Positions 1 through 9,540 are shown, counted from the first letter of the stretch. The stretch: DNA of 64,000 nt from CAVPMW01 sp963706515 (GCA_963706515.1 CAVPMW010000011.1:90254-154253); one strand, 5' to 3'. Translations and numbers: made by a program. Notes: generated by a model not told the origin, from the letters alone.

Positions 1-126
1 GGAGATATCGGCGGAGTCTTCACCTGTCGCTCGATCTATAATTGTTCGGAAGCCTGCCCGCGCGATATCGATGTGGTCAAGGCAATCAACGAAGTCCGGC
101 AGGCTATTCTGTTCGGTCACCGATAA
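1..126 (+). CDS. sdhB: Succinate dehydrogenase/fumarate reductase iron-sulfur subunit, C-terminal end (partial)
   Basis: Only the last 41 codons lie in the window, ending in TAA. They read GVFTCRSIYNCSEACPRDI and then a helix. The Cys spacing C-x5-C-x3-C-P is the last cysteine cluster of the succinate dehydrogenase/fumarate reductase iron-sulfur subunit, where it ligates the 3Fe-4S or second 4Fe-4S centre that passes electrons to or from quinone. The rest of the gene, and any flavoprotein and membrane subunits, would lie upstream. The family call rests on this short motif; a related FeS subunit such as HdrC/GlpC-like is possible but less likely. Confidence 0.72.
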   Translation, partial: GDIGGVFTCRSIYNCSEACPRDIDVVKAINEVRQAILFGHR

Positions 127-325
127 AGGCTGCCGTTAAGGAGCTGCACGGGACAGATCGGATGAAATAGGGATTGTCCCCCATTGAGCATAGGTATTCT
201 CCCCATTCATCTGCGAAAACGACATCATTATACTTCTGGAGGATAGACGTATCTGTTTGATAGTGGGTTCGAGCGGACCCATGCTAAGAGATATGAACCG
301 CTGCAAGTCCTAAAGGAGATATAAG

Positions 326-604
326 ATGTTCAAACAATTGCTCAGAACTTGGATGGCATTCATGGTCGGGGGATTGATTGGGGCCACAGTGATGTGGCTG
401 GTGGCGCCTATGTCGGGTGAAGAAACCCGGCGAATTCTCAGGGCAAACCTTGCCGATGTGCAGTCGCAAGTCGGGCTGCGCATTGAAGATGCTCAAGTGA
501 AGGCCCACCAGATTTCCGATATCGGTCGCCGGGTAGTTGAAGAGCAGAAAGCCAGCCTCGAACGCGGTGCTGAAGAAGTGAAATCGGTGGCAATGGGTGA
601 TTAA
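326..604 (+). CDS. YtxH-like small membrane-anchored protein
   Basis: A 92-residue protein with a strong ribosome binding site (AAAGGAGATATAAG before ATG). Residues about 8-27 are one hydrophobic segment with glycines (FMVGGLIGATVMWLVAP), followed by the short SGEETRR motif and a long charged amphipathic helix rich in Glu, Gln and Lys. This layout (Gly-rich TM with APxSGxExR, then a helix) is typical of the YtxH/gas-vesicle-like family of general stress proteins. The protein is probably inner-membrane anchored with a cytoplasmic helix. No operon partner is evident. Confidence 0.65.
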   Translation: MFKQLLRTWMAFMVGGLIGATVMWLVAPMSGEETRRILRANLADVQSQVGLRIEDAQVKAHQISDIGRRVVEEQKASLERGAEEVKSVAMGD

Positions 605-729
605 CCCTTTACTGGTGAGAGCTCATCTTAAACAGCCATCGTAGCCTGATCTATTTTAGCCATAGCTGCGTGGAACCTCACATGGCGCAGCGATCCAGTG
701 ACAGCGGGCTTAAAGGCCAGCTGTAACGG

Positions 730-892
730 CTAAAATTTTCTGATTCAAACGTATCTCAGCGGGCTGCACGCTGTTGGACGTATGGGTGAGGCGCAGGAAG
801 TTGCCAATCTGGTCGCATTTCTCTCCTCGGATCAGGCTTCATTCCTGACTGGCGGATACTACCTCGTGGATGGTGGATATACGGCACAATGA
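730..892 (+). pseudogene. Short-chain dehydrogenase/reductase, C-terminal remnant
   Basis: An open stretch without a start codon encodes LHAVGRMGEAQEVANLVAFL, continues with SSDQASFLTGGYYLVDGGYTA, and stops at TGA. GRxGxxxEVAxxVxFLxSxxAxFxTG and the terminal VDGG are the classic C-terminal signature of SDR-family NAD(P)-dependent oxidoreductases. The Rossmann fold and catalytic Tyr-Lys region are not found upstream, so this is a truncated relic rather than one of the simple indel breaks seen elsewhere. Confidence 0.7.
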
Positions 893-931
893 ATATCAAT
901 AATTCGAGCTATGCAGTTGAAGGAAAAAAGT

Positions 932-985
932 CCGGAAAAAGAGGTGTAGGGCGGGCGGATGCCCGCCCTACACCTCTTTTTCCGG
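932..985. terminator. Perfect 25-bp inverted repeat (likely bidirectional terminator or REP-like element)
   Basis: Both arms are 25 bases (left arm starts CCGGAAAAAGAGG, right arm ends CCTCTTTTTCCGG) with a 4-base loop GGAT and no mismatch. The core is GC-rich and the distal arm has five A:T pairs, so the RNA from either strand forms a strong hairpin with a T tract. It lies just after the SDR remnant on the plus strand and just before the stop of the minus-strand PRC-barrel gene, which fits a shared terminator. The unusual perfection also fits a mobile palindromic repeat. Confidence 0.6.
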
Positions 986-992
986 CAATTCC

Positions 993-1244
993 TCAACGAT
1001 CATCCCCGTAGTACTCGTAGACATCGGTCAGCCAGGCGTCTTCGCTGGTGACTGGCCAGTGATCTTTGTCAAAGCCAGGAGCATCCTCGAGCATCTCCTT
1101 GTTGATGTTACCGACGATTATATTATTCTCGCTATCTACTGTCAGAGCCTTCCAGGGGAGGGCAAACAGCTTGTTCCCCATGCCGAGAACGCCTCCGAAG
1201 GAAAGGACGGCATACGCAACTCGCCCGCTCGAAAGGTCGATCAT
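993..1244 (-). CDS. PRC-barrel domain protein (5' end frameshifted)
   Basis: The intact frame gives MIDLSSGRVAYAVLSFGGVL followed by LGMGNKLFALPW, the core of PRC-barrel domains, small beta-barrels found in RimM, photosynthetic reaction centre H subunits and many stress proteins. In-frame sequence continues upstream as NHFGEDLGKLEEL, the usual part before MIDL, but there is no start codon there. The expected N-terminus (MNFTSEIARG) lies in another frame up to about 1317, with the switch near a run of six A. The real gene therefore probably spans 993-1317. It ends at the strong hairpin noted above. Confidence 0.72.
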   Translation of the reverse strand: MIDLSSGRVAYAVLSFGGVLGMGNKLFALPWKALTVDSENNIIVGNINKEMLEDAPGFDKDHWPVTSEDAWLTDVYEYYGDDR

Positions 1245-1383
1245 CAGCTCTTCGAGCTTGCCCAGGTCTTCGCCAAAATGGTTTTTTACCGCGAGCGATC
1301 TCGGACGTGAAGTTCACGCCAGTCGTACGCCCTCAGTCAATTGAGACCATCCTCACCCAGCGGTTGAAACACCAGGCGAGGTG

Positions 1384-2961
1384 CTATGGCTCAGTAGGTA
1401 TATCCTTCCGTTCAGTCATGTGAAAGACCTCTATAACGGCGTCTGCCACTGCACTGAGAGGGCTAAGCAGATTTGGGACAGTCGCGGGCGTTACGCTGGG
1501 ATCTGTGCCAATATCCAACGCGATAGGCGCATGCAAAGAAATAGTCTGATTTGCAGGGCGCAAGCCCTTATCCACCGCCAGGGCTTGTTGTTCGGGCGCC
1601 AGGAGATAGTCTTCGTAGAGCCGTGCCGCCTCGTGCTGCTCCTTGGTGACCCAGTCGGCATCCAGAATGCAATACGGATGTTGCGCCCAGAACGTGCCAT
1701 GTGCGGGAAAGATAAAGACTAACGGGAACGGCAGCAAGTTCCCATATTTGGCATTCGTCTTGAGGACCTCTGCCTCATTGGTGTTGACAGCGTGCAAGTA
1801 CGATGGCCCACGCTCCGCCATGAGCGCTAACAAATCCTCACTTTGCTTCGCATATACGATGGTGTACTGTTCTACTTCACGCATGGCGCTTATCACCGCA
1901 TCGCTCTTGACCAGGTCGGGCGTCAGCCCGCTGGTCAAGCCAAGCTTGTCGTATGCAAGCGTCGTCATAATCAGCAGGCCTGAGTTCGAGTAGTCAGGAA
2001 GGGTATGCCCAAATTTGAATTGACCCCATTCCGGGTGACCGTAGGCTGCCCATCCCTGTGGGTCGGCTGCCAGAGCTGCTAACCTGTCCCAGCCGATCGC
2101 CTGCTTGGGCCAACCCATTGCCTCGGCCATCGGTCGCCACATTGCAAAACCGATTGGATCGTACACGGTTGGTGCACAGGTTTCGGAAACGAGCGGCTGA
2201 CCGGTGCGAGCCTGCCAGGTCTGATTGGCCTGGTCCACCCAGCTCTGGTCGCCAGGACTCCACACGGTCGGTTGAATCTTGCCGTCTAAGATGTCCTTCA
2301 TTGAGCCGCCAGAGATGACCTGCGTAACGGTAACGACGACCGTTTTGCCTGAGGTGGTTTTGACTTGTTTGGCGTTGAAGGCAGCCGTCGCGGCGTTAAT
2401 CCAGTCCTCTTTGGACGAGGAGGAGTAGAGTGAGATATTTACCGTGTCAGCATTATCTTCAGGCCATTTTGAGCAGGTCTTGCGGTACGGCTGATTCGAC
2501 GGCAGGTATTGCTTCCACTCGATCTGGGTCAGATTGCGACCAACGACCTCGCAAACGTGGCTTTGCCAATCTGCATCCCAAAATGTAACTGTACCATCCT
2601 GACTGCCTGAGGCGAGTGTTTTGCTATCCGGGCTGAAGGCTATGCTGTACACAGCGCCGGTGTTGCCGGAGAGCGGCTGGCCTAGAGCTTGATTTGTGGC
2701 TGAATCCCAAAGGCGGATGGTGCCGTCCTCGCTGCCTGAGGCGAGCGTTTTGCCATCCGGGCTGAAGGCTACGCTGAAAACATAACCGGTGTGTCCTCGA
2801 AGCGGATGGCCGATGAGGTTGTGCGTCGCTGCATCCCACTGTATGACGGTGTTGTCCGCGCTGCCCGAGGCAAGCCTCCGACCGTCCGGGCTGAAAGCTA
2901 CGCTATTTACCCAGTCCGTATGACCGTTCAGGGGTTTGCCGATAGGTTGCTGCGTTGCCAT
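1384..2961 (-). CDS. WD40 blades 5-7 plus C-terminal periplasmic-binding-protein-like domain of the giant receptor
   Basis: Residues 1-130 hold WD40 repeats five to seven (HTDWVNSVAFSPDG, HTGYVFSVAFSPDG, NTGAVYSIAFSPDS). A short CEVVGRNLT...EWKQYL...PYRKTC element follows, usual after WD40 repeats in STAND proteins. From about residue 170 to the end is a domain resembling extracellular solute-binding proteins of the SBP_bac_11 type: VNISLYSSSSKEDW, VTQVISGGSMKDIL, VWSPGDQSWVDQ, DPIGFAMWRPM, and a C-terminal region with TKEQHEAARLYEDYLL. It resembles the binding-protein parts of the genes at 7848 and 10246 on the opposite strand, including the W-PG motif. It probably binds an unknown small ligand outside the cell. 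Confidence 0.75.
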   Translation of the reverse strand: MATQQPIGKPLNGHTDWVNSVAFSPDGRRLASGSADNTVIQWDAATHNLIGHPLRGHTGYVFSVAFSPDGKTLASGSEDGTIRLWDSATNQALGQPLSGNTGAVYSIAFSPDSKTLASGSQDGTVTFWDADWQSHVCEVVGRNLTQIEWKQYLPSNQPYRKTCSKWPEDNADTVNISLYSSSSKEDWINAATAAFNAKQVKTTSGKTVVVTVTQVISGGSMKDILDGKIQPTVWSPGDQSWVDQANQTWQARTGQPLVSETCAPTVYDPIGFAMWRPMAEAMGWPKQAIGWDRLAALAADPQGWAAYGHPEWGQFKFGHTLPDYSNSGLLIMTTLAYDKLGLTSGLTPDLVKSDAVISAMREVEQYTIVYAKQSEDLLALMAERGPSYLHAVNTNEAEVLKTNAKYGNLLPFPLVFIFPAHGTFWAQHPYCILDADWVTKEQHEAARLYEDYLLAPEQQALAVDKGLRPANQTISLHAPIALDIGTDPSVTPATVPNLLSPLSAVADAVIEVFHMTERKDIPTEP

Positions 2962-3437
2962 ATCCCATAAGACGATGCTATTGTCCTTGCTGCCCGAGGC
3001 AAGCGTCTGCCATCGGGGCTGAAAGCCACGCTATATACCCAATCCGTGTGACCTTTCAGGGGTTGGCCGATCGTTCGACCGGTGGCTACATCCCATAGGA
3101 CGATGGTGTTGTCCGCCATACCCGAGGCGAGCGTCTTCCCATCGGGGTTAAAGGCCAGGCTGGTTACAAGCTCGCCGTGATTTGCGAGTGTACTGGGCTC
3201 GCCTGTCGTCGCCTGCCACGGCAAGATATAAATGTCCCCGGCGGCTGATGCAACCATCTTGCCATCCGGACTGAAGGCTAAGGCTGTAATGCGATCGGCC
3301 TGAGCTAGAGGCGGGCCGCTGGCCGGGTGTGCCGCCTCGTCCCAGAAGAGCATGGTGCCGTCGGTGCTGGCGGAAGCCAGGGTCTTTCCATCTGGGCTAA
3401 AGACCACGCTCCTCACGGATCCGCTGTGACCGCGCAA
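2928..3437 (-). CDS. WD40 propeller, blades 1-4, of the giant receptor
   Basis: Four WD40 repeats are visible, each of the form H-x-x-x-V-x-S-[VL]-x-F-[SN]-P-D-G-K-x-[LV]-A-S followed by a Trp-Asp-type end (LFWD, ILPW, VLWD). The fourth is cut by a frame change near 3005, where the coding pattern GAGGCAAGCGT has lost a base relative to its sister repeats. Joined with three repeats in the next segment the total is exactly seven, enough to close one seven-bladed beta-propeller. Being downstream of the membrane helix, the propeller is probably outside the cell, an unusual place for WD40 repeats but known in multi-domain proteins of this phylum. Confidence 0.78.
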   Translation of the reverse strand: MRGHSGSVRSVVFSPDGKTLASASTDGTMLFWDEAAHPASGPPLAQADRITALAFSPDGKMVASAAGDIYILPWQATTGEPSTLANHGELVTSLAFNPDGKTLASGMADNTIVLWDVATGRTIGQPLKGHTDWVYSVAFSPDGRRLPRAARTIASSYGIWQRSNLSANP

Positions 3438-3483
3438 ATTGCGAGGCAGCTGTGTGTACTGTTCCTGGGCGGTGATTAATGCA

Positions 3484-4342
3484 TTACGCGCTTCTGACAG
3501 TGTCGTACGCGTTCAAAGCTTCAATGCTGAGCAGGCCGGCCAGGTCGGGCTGGTCGCTCATGTGGCTCATAGCCTGGGCTGCCAGCTGGCGCGATCGTGC
3601 GAGACGGGTCTGCGTTTGGTACTGGTTCCAAAGATACCCTGCCAGGACGGCCAATACGACCGCCATCCCTGCGACTAGCGGCGATTACCCGATTGCGCGC
3701 CTGCAATTTCTTTATGGCCTCTTTTTCGCGCTGTTGCCGGGTGGTCTCCTGAATCTGCTGCGTCCTGTCGCTCTGCCAGGCTGGCCTCGAGATACGCGCG
3801 CTCATTGCTTCGTCAACGCCAGTTCGGTGCTCGCCGCCCAGCCCTCAAATTGAGCCAGTCGCGCACCTTGCAGCAGGAAACTCGCCTCCTGGTTTGCATT
3901 CAGCCATTCTTCCTCAGCCGTCGCCAATTGGCGTTGCAATCGCAGATCCACCCGGCTCGCATCCAGCCAATCGCTCAACCGCCGCCATTCACGCAACAGC
4001 GCTGAGTGCGCCACCTCCACGGTGGGTGTGCGTGTGCTGGGATCGCGGTCGAAGGAGAGCAGGCGGGATCTGCCGAAGGACTTCGATTACTGCCTCCATC
4101 ACCCCCGCCTGCCAGCTCAGGGCTGAGGCTGGTTGGGGAAGAGCGGGGGGGAGACCTCCATCAGGTATCGACCCGTCAGGCTCAGGTCCCCTGGCCGAGT
4201 CTTCGGTAGCGGCAGGTGTACCGAAGTCAATCGACATTAACTCTGACTGTGAGATTCGTCGCCGGGTGTCCTTTACGCCTTCACCGAGTGTCACCAACCG
4301 CAGGAATAACTGGCGCGTGGCAGACTGCCCCGCTTTGTCCAA
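3484..4342 (-). CDS. Middle of the giant receptor: STAND C-terminal helices, coiled linker and transmembrane helix (frameshifted)
   Basis: Three frames carry one continuous protein. 3989-4342 gives DKAGQSATRQLFLRLVTLGEG, the helical region that follows nSTAND domains. 3802-4020 gives EVAHSALLREWRRLSDWLD, typical of the same family, then a charged helical linker. 3484-3666 gives a hydrophobic segment (AVVLAVLAGYLW) followed by RLARSRQLAAQAM and LLSIEALNAYDTV. The hydrophobic segment is the only convincing membrane helix of the whole protein. It places the kinase-like and NTPase domains on one side of the membrane and the WD40 and binding-protein domains on the other, most simply cytoplasm and exterior. 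Breaks near 4020, 3800 and 3670 look like single-base indels. Confidence 0.7.
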
Positions 4343-6096
4343 CCCGGCATAGCCTTCTCTGCACGCCGGCCCAACGCCCCGCCTACCCCGCCAACCCGTT
4401 GATAAGCCTTCCGGGTCAGATGGCGACCTTCGCGCCGCTCGAATAGCTCGGTCAGCGCGTACTGCAGCAACGGCAGTGCACTGGGTTGCTCATTCACATC
4501 CGCTACGATCGCAGCAACCAGGCCAGGCTCCAGCGTTACCCCAACTCGTTCGGCTGGACCGGCGATCGCGCGTACCAGCTCATCTGCCATGAGCGGCATG
4601 ACAACCTCCGTGCGTTGGCGCAGCAGGTTGCCAAAGTCCGGATGCAGGAGCGGGCGATCGTAGAAGTCTGCCCGTAGGGTTATGATCACGCGCAGGCGGC
4701 TGGTCGGTTCAGTGACGGCTGTAAAAAGACTGCTCAGAAAGTGCGCGGTCTCCGCTTCGTCGTCGACGAGTGTAAATACGTGTTCAAATTGGTCAATGAC
4801 GAGAACTAATTCACTATCATCAGCTGGCAGGACCAGCTGTGTGGCTCGCAGCAGCCCGCGTTCATCTCGCTGCAGCTGCTCCATCAACCCGGTGGGCTGG
4901 TTGACCGCGATGCGCAGCAAACCGATTTCAAGTTCTTCCAACGGATGTGCGCCAGGCGACATCTCCACGATGAACCACTTTTCCGAGCCAGGCAGCGCAC
5001 CGCGCCGCAATGCCGGGAGCAGACCAGCCTTGACCACCGACGATTTACCGCTGCCGCTGGGTCCGACAACGGCAAGGAATCGCCCGGCTTGCTGGGATTC
5101 TCTCAATCGGGTCAACAGCTGTTCGGTCAGCGCCTCGCGCCCAAAAAAATCGGCGGCGTCGGCCTGCTGAAAGGCGCGCAAACCCTTATAAGGGTTCGAT
5201 ATTTCCACTTGCGATAGGTCGCTCTTTGCTATGGTTGTCGTCGCAGTTGTCCCGAATGCCTGGTGAAGAGCCGTGACAAACGCCATCACGTCTGAGTAGC
5301 GCTCTTCCGGGTTGAGAGCTGTGGCTCGCTGAATGACAGCGTCCAATTCAGATGGCAAATCCAGGCGCCCCCGCGGTCCAGTAAGATACGGATTACTGCC
5401 GGCTGCCATGGCTTTTAATTTAGAGTGAGGGGATCGCCCAGTCAGTGCCTCATATACCACGAGACCCAGGCTGTATTGATCACTGCAGGGGGTGGCTGGT
5501 TCGCCGCGTATTTGCTCTGGTGCGAGGTAAGCGATTGATGTGGCGGCGGCAGGCTTCCCATCGCCAACAGCGCGGCGCACGTCACTGGAAATTCCAAAGT
5601 GGGTGAGATAGCCATTACCCTCGTCATCGAAGAGGATGTTTTCCGGCTTCAGATGTCCATGGACAAGGCCTTGCCGGTGGGCGGCCATCAATGCCGCCGC
5701 GATTTGCTCGACCAGGCACGCGGTGGTGCTGGTCTCCAACGGACCCTTGCGAAGCAAAACGCGCAAACTGCCCCCACGCATCCAGCGCATGACGATGTAA
5801 GCACCGTCCGGCTCCCGCCAGTAGTCGTATAAGGGGAGGATGTGTGGATGCTCGACCTTTGCAATCAGTTGGGCTTCGGCATCGAAGCGTCGTATGAAAT
5901 CGGGTTGATTCGCGTACTCAGGAAGGATGACTTTGATCGCGACCTCACGCCCAACGAGGCGGTGGTAAGCCTGGTAGAGGGACCCGAACTCGCCTGTACT
6001 GACGTGCTGGCGTAATTCGTAACCCCGTATCTCGCCTTTAGAGAGCCGTTCCTTGAAATCGTGGAGGTAAGCGATGCGCCGTGAAACCGTACACAA
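4291..6096 (-). CDS. Pseudokinase-nSTAND NTPase part of a giant receptor-like protein (5' segment of a 4.7-kb frameshifted gene)
   Basis: Residues about 25-280 match the Ser/Thr protein kinase fold: VAIK with Lys55, a C-helix Glu near 74, and YLAPEQ near 190-195. The catalytic loop, however, reads HGHLKPEN (HRD Asp replaced by His148) and the metal-binding motif reads HFG (DFG Asp replaced by His166), and the glycine loop is degenerate. Catalysis is therefore unlikely. From about 300 the protein changes to NPYKGLRAFQ, Walker A GPSGSGKS (345-352) and Walker B VLVIDQFE (431-438), the novel STAND class 1 signature. The start is uncertain: the first in-frame start is a TTG without a good ribosome site. 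The frame breaks near 4340 and continues in the segments at lower coordinates. It diverges from the lipoprotein gene at 6121 with almost no gap. Confidence 0.8.
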   Translation of the reverse strand: MCTVSRRIAYLHDFKERLSKGEIRGYELRQHVSTGEFGSLYQAYHRLVGREVAIKVILPEYANQPDFIRRFDAEAQLIAKVEHPHILPLYDYWREPDGAYIVMRWMRGGSLRVLLRKGPLETSTTACLVEQIAAALMAAHRQGLVHGHLKPENILFDDEGNGYLTHFGISSDVRRAVGDGKPAAATSIAYLAPEQIRGEPATPCSDQYSLGLVVYEALTGRSPHSKLKAMAAGSNPYLTGPRGRLDLPSELDAVIQRATALNPEERYSDVMAFVTALHQAFGTTATTTIAKSDLSQVEISNPYKGLRAFQQADAADFFGREALTEQLLTRLRESQQAGRFLAVVGPSGSGKSSVVKAGLLPALRRGALPGSEKWFIVEMSPGAHPLEELEIGLLRIAVNQPTGLMEQLQRDERGLLRATQLVLPADDSELVLVIDQFEHVFTLVDDEAETAHFLSSLFTAVTEPTSRLRVIITLRADFYDRPLLHPDFGNLLRQRTEVVMPLMADELVRAIAGPAERVGVTLEPGLVAAIVADVNEQPSALPLLQYALTELFERREGRHLTRKAYQRVGGVGGALGRRAEKAMPGWTKRGSLPRASYSCGW

Positions 6097-6120
6097 GTAC
6101 TTGATTGAGGAGGAATAACA

Positions 6121-6987
6121 ATGAACACTAGAATTACTATAGTCCTGGTATTACTGCTGATCTGCGTTGCCCAGTCTGCCTGCGGGATTTCTCCGGCTGA
6201 GAAGTCAGCTACTGCCACGCAAGCAGCCGCGGAAGCTGCTGCTGCCAGCTTCGCCACCCAAACGGCTCAAGCTCCCACGGGAACTCCGACTTCCACCTCC
6301 AGCCCCACGGTCACGCCTTCACCGACCGCTACCGCCACGCCGACGCCCACCCTAAAACCCACGAATCCCTCGACGGTCACACCGACCGCTACGCCTCAAT
6401 GGATGGGCGCGGGGTTGGTCCTGGAGGATCTACCAGAAGGATCGAACGCCAGCTGCAGGAAAGAAGGGTGCCAAGCTCTTCTTCGGCAGGGTTTGCCTCC
6501 GGATTCTCTAGTTTTTGGGTTTGGAGATGAAGCTAAGAGCCAGGCTGTTATGGGTTATTACTTGTTTCTCCCAATCCGTGCTGACCAGCTCACATTCGAC
6601 GGAATGCTGCAAGCAACGCTCGATTATTTTAGCCTCATCCATGGGCGCGACGACGGAGAAATGCAAGCCAATCCACGTCCAGGATGATGTAGGCGATGCC
6701 CGCCTGGCCTCTACGTTCGTATTAGATCAAAATGGGTTTCAAATCTCGGTTTGGATATGATCTTGTTCCGCCGCGGTGGAGAGGTTGCCGCATTCTTCTT
6801 CGTTCTCTATCCAGATGGTGACAAGCCGGTCGTGCGCATGATCGATCTTGCCCATTTGTTCAGACGGGCGGATCCAGGAGCACTTCCAAAGTTATCCCTT
6901 CGTCATCTACCACTACCCACATTTCCACCGGCCAGAAGGGTATTAGAACCGGTCTGTGATCCGGGTCAGATGTCAGTATCAGATTAA
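6121..6987 (+). CDS. Lipoprotein with Thr/Pro-rich linker (two frameshifts)
   Basis: Starts at ATG after a near-perfect GAGGAGGAATAACA ribosome site. The first 20 residues are a signal peptide with lipobox QSAC, so it is a membrane-anchored lipoprotein. An Ala-rich stretch and a long Thr/Pro/Ser linker (residues about 45-95) lead to a globular domain (GAGLVLEDLPEG, LPPDSLVFGFGD). The first frame ends at 6687. The domain continues in two other frames (STFVLDQNGFQISVW, then MILFRRGGEVAAFFFVLYPDG) up to TAA at 6985-6987. It is the first gene of the plus-strand set that ends with telA and is back to back with the pseudokinase receptor gene. No family recognised for the globular part. Confidence 0.7.
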
Positions 6988-7020
6988 TCAATACTCTATT
7001 TGACACCAAGGAGCTGCGTC

Positions 7021-7706
7021 ATGAGTGAAGGGACCAGGATGTTGGAGGTAGAGCAACCATCTGATGAGCCATCAGAGTCGCTTTCCTGGCGTCGGACCTG
7101 GCTGCTGGCCGTAATTCGGCCTTCTGTGGCCACCTCTCAGGCGGATTGCATCTGACCCAAATGCGACGGGCAGGCGGGCATACCTGCGGACGTTTTCAGC
7201 CACGTTCCTCGGAGAGAGCATACGTAGCCTTGAGATTGGCTCCTTCGGCGCAGGGCCGAAGCTCGCAGGACCGGAGGCAATTGGTAAACTGCCTGCCGTT
7301 CAACGTGATAATGGCAGTATTGTCCTTTGCCATTGTTTCAGGGGTGACCCATTCGTTGGCGAGAGGATTATTTCATGGCGGCGGGAGATACCCAAGCCTG
7401 CTCTACGCATTCGCTTCATTTTATGCACCTTTGTATATCCTCAGCAGCCTGGTCAGCGGAATTCTCTACCTCAACTGTCTTTATGTTCTGCTACTGGGTT
7501 ATACCTTCCTGCTTGGCGCCACAGCAATCCGGGCAATCCACGGGATTGGCTGGGGGCAGGCGGTGGTTTCCTTTTTGACTGGTCTCATGATCGTGTTCGG
7601 CGTCGTGGCTGTTTTTACTTTTTGTACGTTGGCGTTATTATTAGGCCCAAGTATCGGCGATGGATTTCAGAACAATATTTCTGGACCAGCCAGTGTGCAG
7701 TTTTAA
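7021..7706 (+). CDS. YIP1-type multi-pass membrane protein (frameshifted)
   Basis: ATG follows AAGGAGCTGCGTC. The first frame (MSEGTRMLEVEQPSDEPSES, then WRRTWLLAVIRPS) stops at 7155. The protein continues in another frame with about four hydrophobic segments (MAVLSFAIVSGVTHSL, YILSSLVSGILYLNCLYVLL, ATAIRAIHGIGWGQAVVSFL, IVFGVVAVFTFCTLALLLG). An acidic, Pro-containing N-terminus, then R-P-x before the first helix, and a G-W-x-x-A motif are typical of YIP1-family integral membrane proteins. Its role is unknown. It sits in the same direction and close to the lipoprotein and the binding-protein/VWA gene, suggesting one membrane-associated system. Confidence 0.6.
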
Positions 7707-7847
7707 GCGTTTCATTGCCTCGCCCACTACAACGGGATGGCTTGGCAGGATCTTAGTGGGTGAAGGGGAGCCCGGGGAAGTGGTGTCGGAGTGTTACTTG
7801 TGCCAATCCACCCAGCTAAATGAGATTACGTTTTGGGATGACGGAAG

Positions 7848-9540
7848 ATGGAAAAATCACAGGAACCGACAGATTCTGACAATTTTCTGGGGTGTCTGGT
7901 AGTTGCATTATTCGTATTAATTTGGTTTATCGGAGGATTTCGGAATACTCCCGAAGAGCCGCCTGCGCAGGATACCCACACCCCTACGGTCAGTGCTGTT
8001 TCTTACCCTGATCCCACGACCTTTCGTATCGTGGCTGAGAGCGCGGTCAAACCGCTGCAGGATGCCGGGATCTTCGATGATTTCACCAAAGAGACCGGCA
8101 TCAAGCTGAGCATCGATTATCGCGGACCGGTCGACGTCCGCAACGCCGTGAGCAACCTGGGCAAGAACAACCGAAAGACGGTGGATGCCTACTGGCCGGG
8201 GAGTCTGCTCTGGCTGCCGGGTCTGCGGGAGGCCCAGTCCCGTTTCGGTTGCGAAGACCTACGTGGTGCTGGCCGTCGATCCGGCCATCGCTAAGGAGCT
8301 TGGCTGGGATACGGCCAGGGAAATTGGCGCTGCCTCCGACCTGGTGAGCGCCATCCAAACCGGGAAGATCAACCTGGCGATGACCTCTGCCTCGCAGAGC
8401 ACGCCCGGCGCAGCCTTCTACCTGGCGATGTACACCGCCCTCACCGGGCAGCGGGTGCTGACCTCCAATGATCTCAACAATGCCCAGGCCCCTTGGACAT
8501 CAAGACGATGCTGGCCGGCGTTGACCGCTCATCGGAGAACCTCGACCACCTCGACAGCGCTTCTTATCACCAGAAGACGTCGGGCTAATGAAACGAACGC
8601 CATCGTCATCTACGAGAGCCTCGCCACCCAGATGAACCAGGCGCTGATGGAAAAGGGCCAGCAGCCGATGACGATCTTTTATGTCGATCGGGCGACAGCC
8701 ATCGCCGATATGCCCCTACGCTACGTTGACAACGGCGAAACCGGCAGGTTGGAACAATATCAGAAGCTGGTGGCATTCCTGGCCAGGCCTGAGATCCAGA
8801 AGAGGCTCCAGGCTCTCGGCCGGCGTACCAACCCGATCGGCATGCAATGTGAGGACTGCGACCCGGCGGTATTCAACCCGGCCTGGGGCATCAATACCAA
8901 CACCGAGTTCCAGGAGATGGTCTTTCCCAAATCGCCCGTAACCAGGGCCGCGCGCTGGACCAGTATCAAACGCTCTTCCGCAAGCCGAGCTTCACCGTCT
9001 ACTGCCTGGATTATTCTGGAAGTATGGACGGTAAGCGGCAGGGATGCAGATGGTCGACGCCATGGATCTTCTGCTCGATCAGGAGCGGGCGGCCGGTGTG
9101 TCGCTGCAAGCGGCCCCAGACGACGTCACCGTGGTCTTCGGCTTTTCATACTGAAGTCCGCCAGGTCGGCGAGCCGGTCATCGGCAACGTTCCTTCAGCT
9201 CTGAAGGACTTATCAAGTCAGATTGTCAGGTTTCAGCATGGGCCAGGGCACCGCCATGTTTGACTGCGTCAGTTTGCCCTCGACTACATTGCGGGTCAGA
9301 CCGACCCGAAATATATCTAGCTCCGTCATTGTACTGACCGACGGGGAGTTTAATAAAGGTGCAAAGCGTCCTATTTTGCCAGCTATTACGGACGCAGAAT
9401 TCAATCTCCCGATTTACGCCATCGCCTTCGGCGACGCAGACTTCGGCCAGCTCGATCAGTTTAAGATGACCGGCGGTGACGTTTACGACGGTCGCCAGGA
9501 TGTCGCCGCCGCCTTTCGCCTGGCGAGGGGCAACAACTGA
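7848..9540 (+). CDS. Membrane-anchored substrate-binding and von Willebrand factor A (VWA) protein (frameshifted)
   Basis: An N-terminal hydrophobic anchor (GCLVVALFVLIWFIGGF) is followed by a periplasmic-binding-protein-like domain: FRIVAESAVKPLQ, KETGIKLSIDYRGPVDVRN, VDAYWPGSLLW, then KTYVVLAVDPAIAKELGW and MTSASQSTPGAAFYLAMYTAL. The last third is a VWA domain. The MIDAS DxSxS reads YCLDYSGSMDG (Asp codon at 9009), then GQGTAMFD and VIVLTDGEF, so all metal-site elements are present though spread over three frames. Changes of frame occur near 8220, 8490, 8580, 8950, 9030 and 9220. This domain pair is known in Chloroflexota next to TelA-like genes; it probably displays a ligand-binding and metal-dependent adhesion module outside the membrane. 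Confidence 0.75.
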
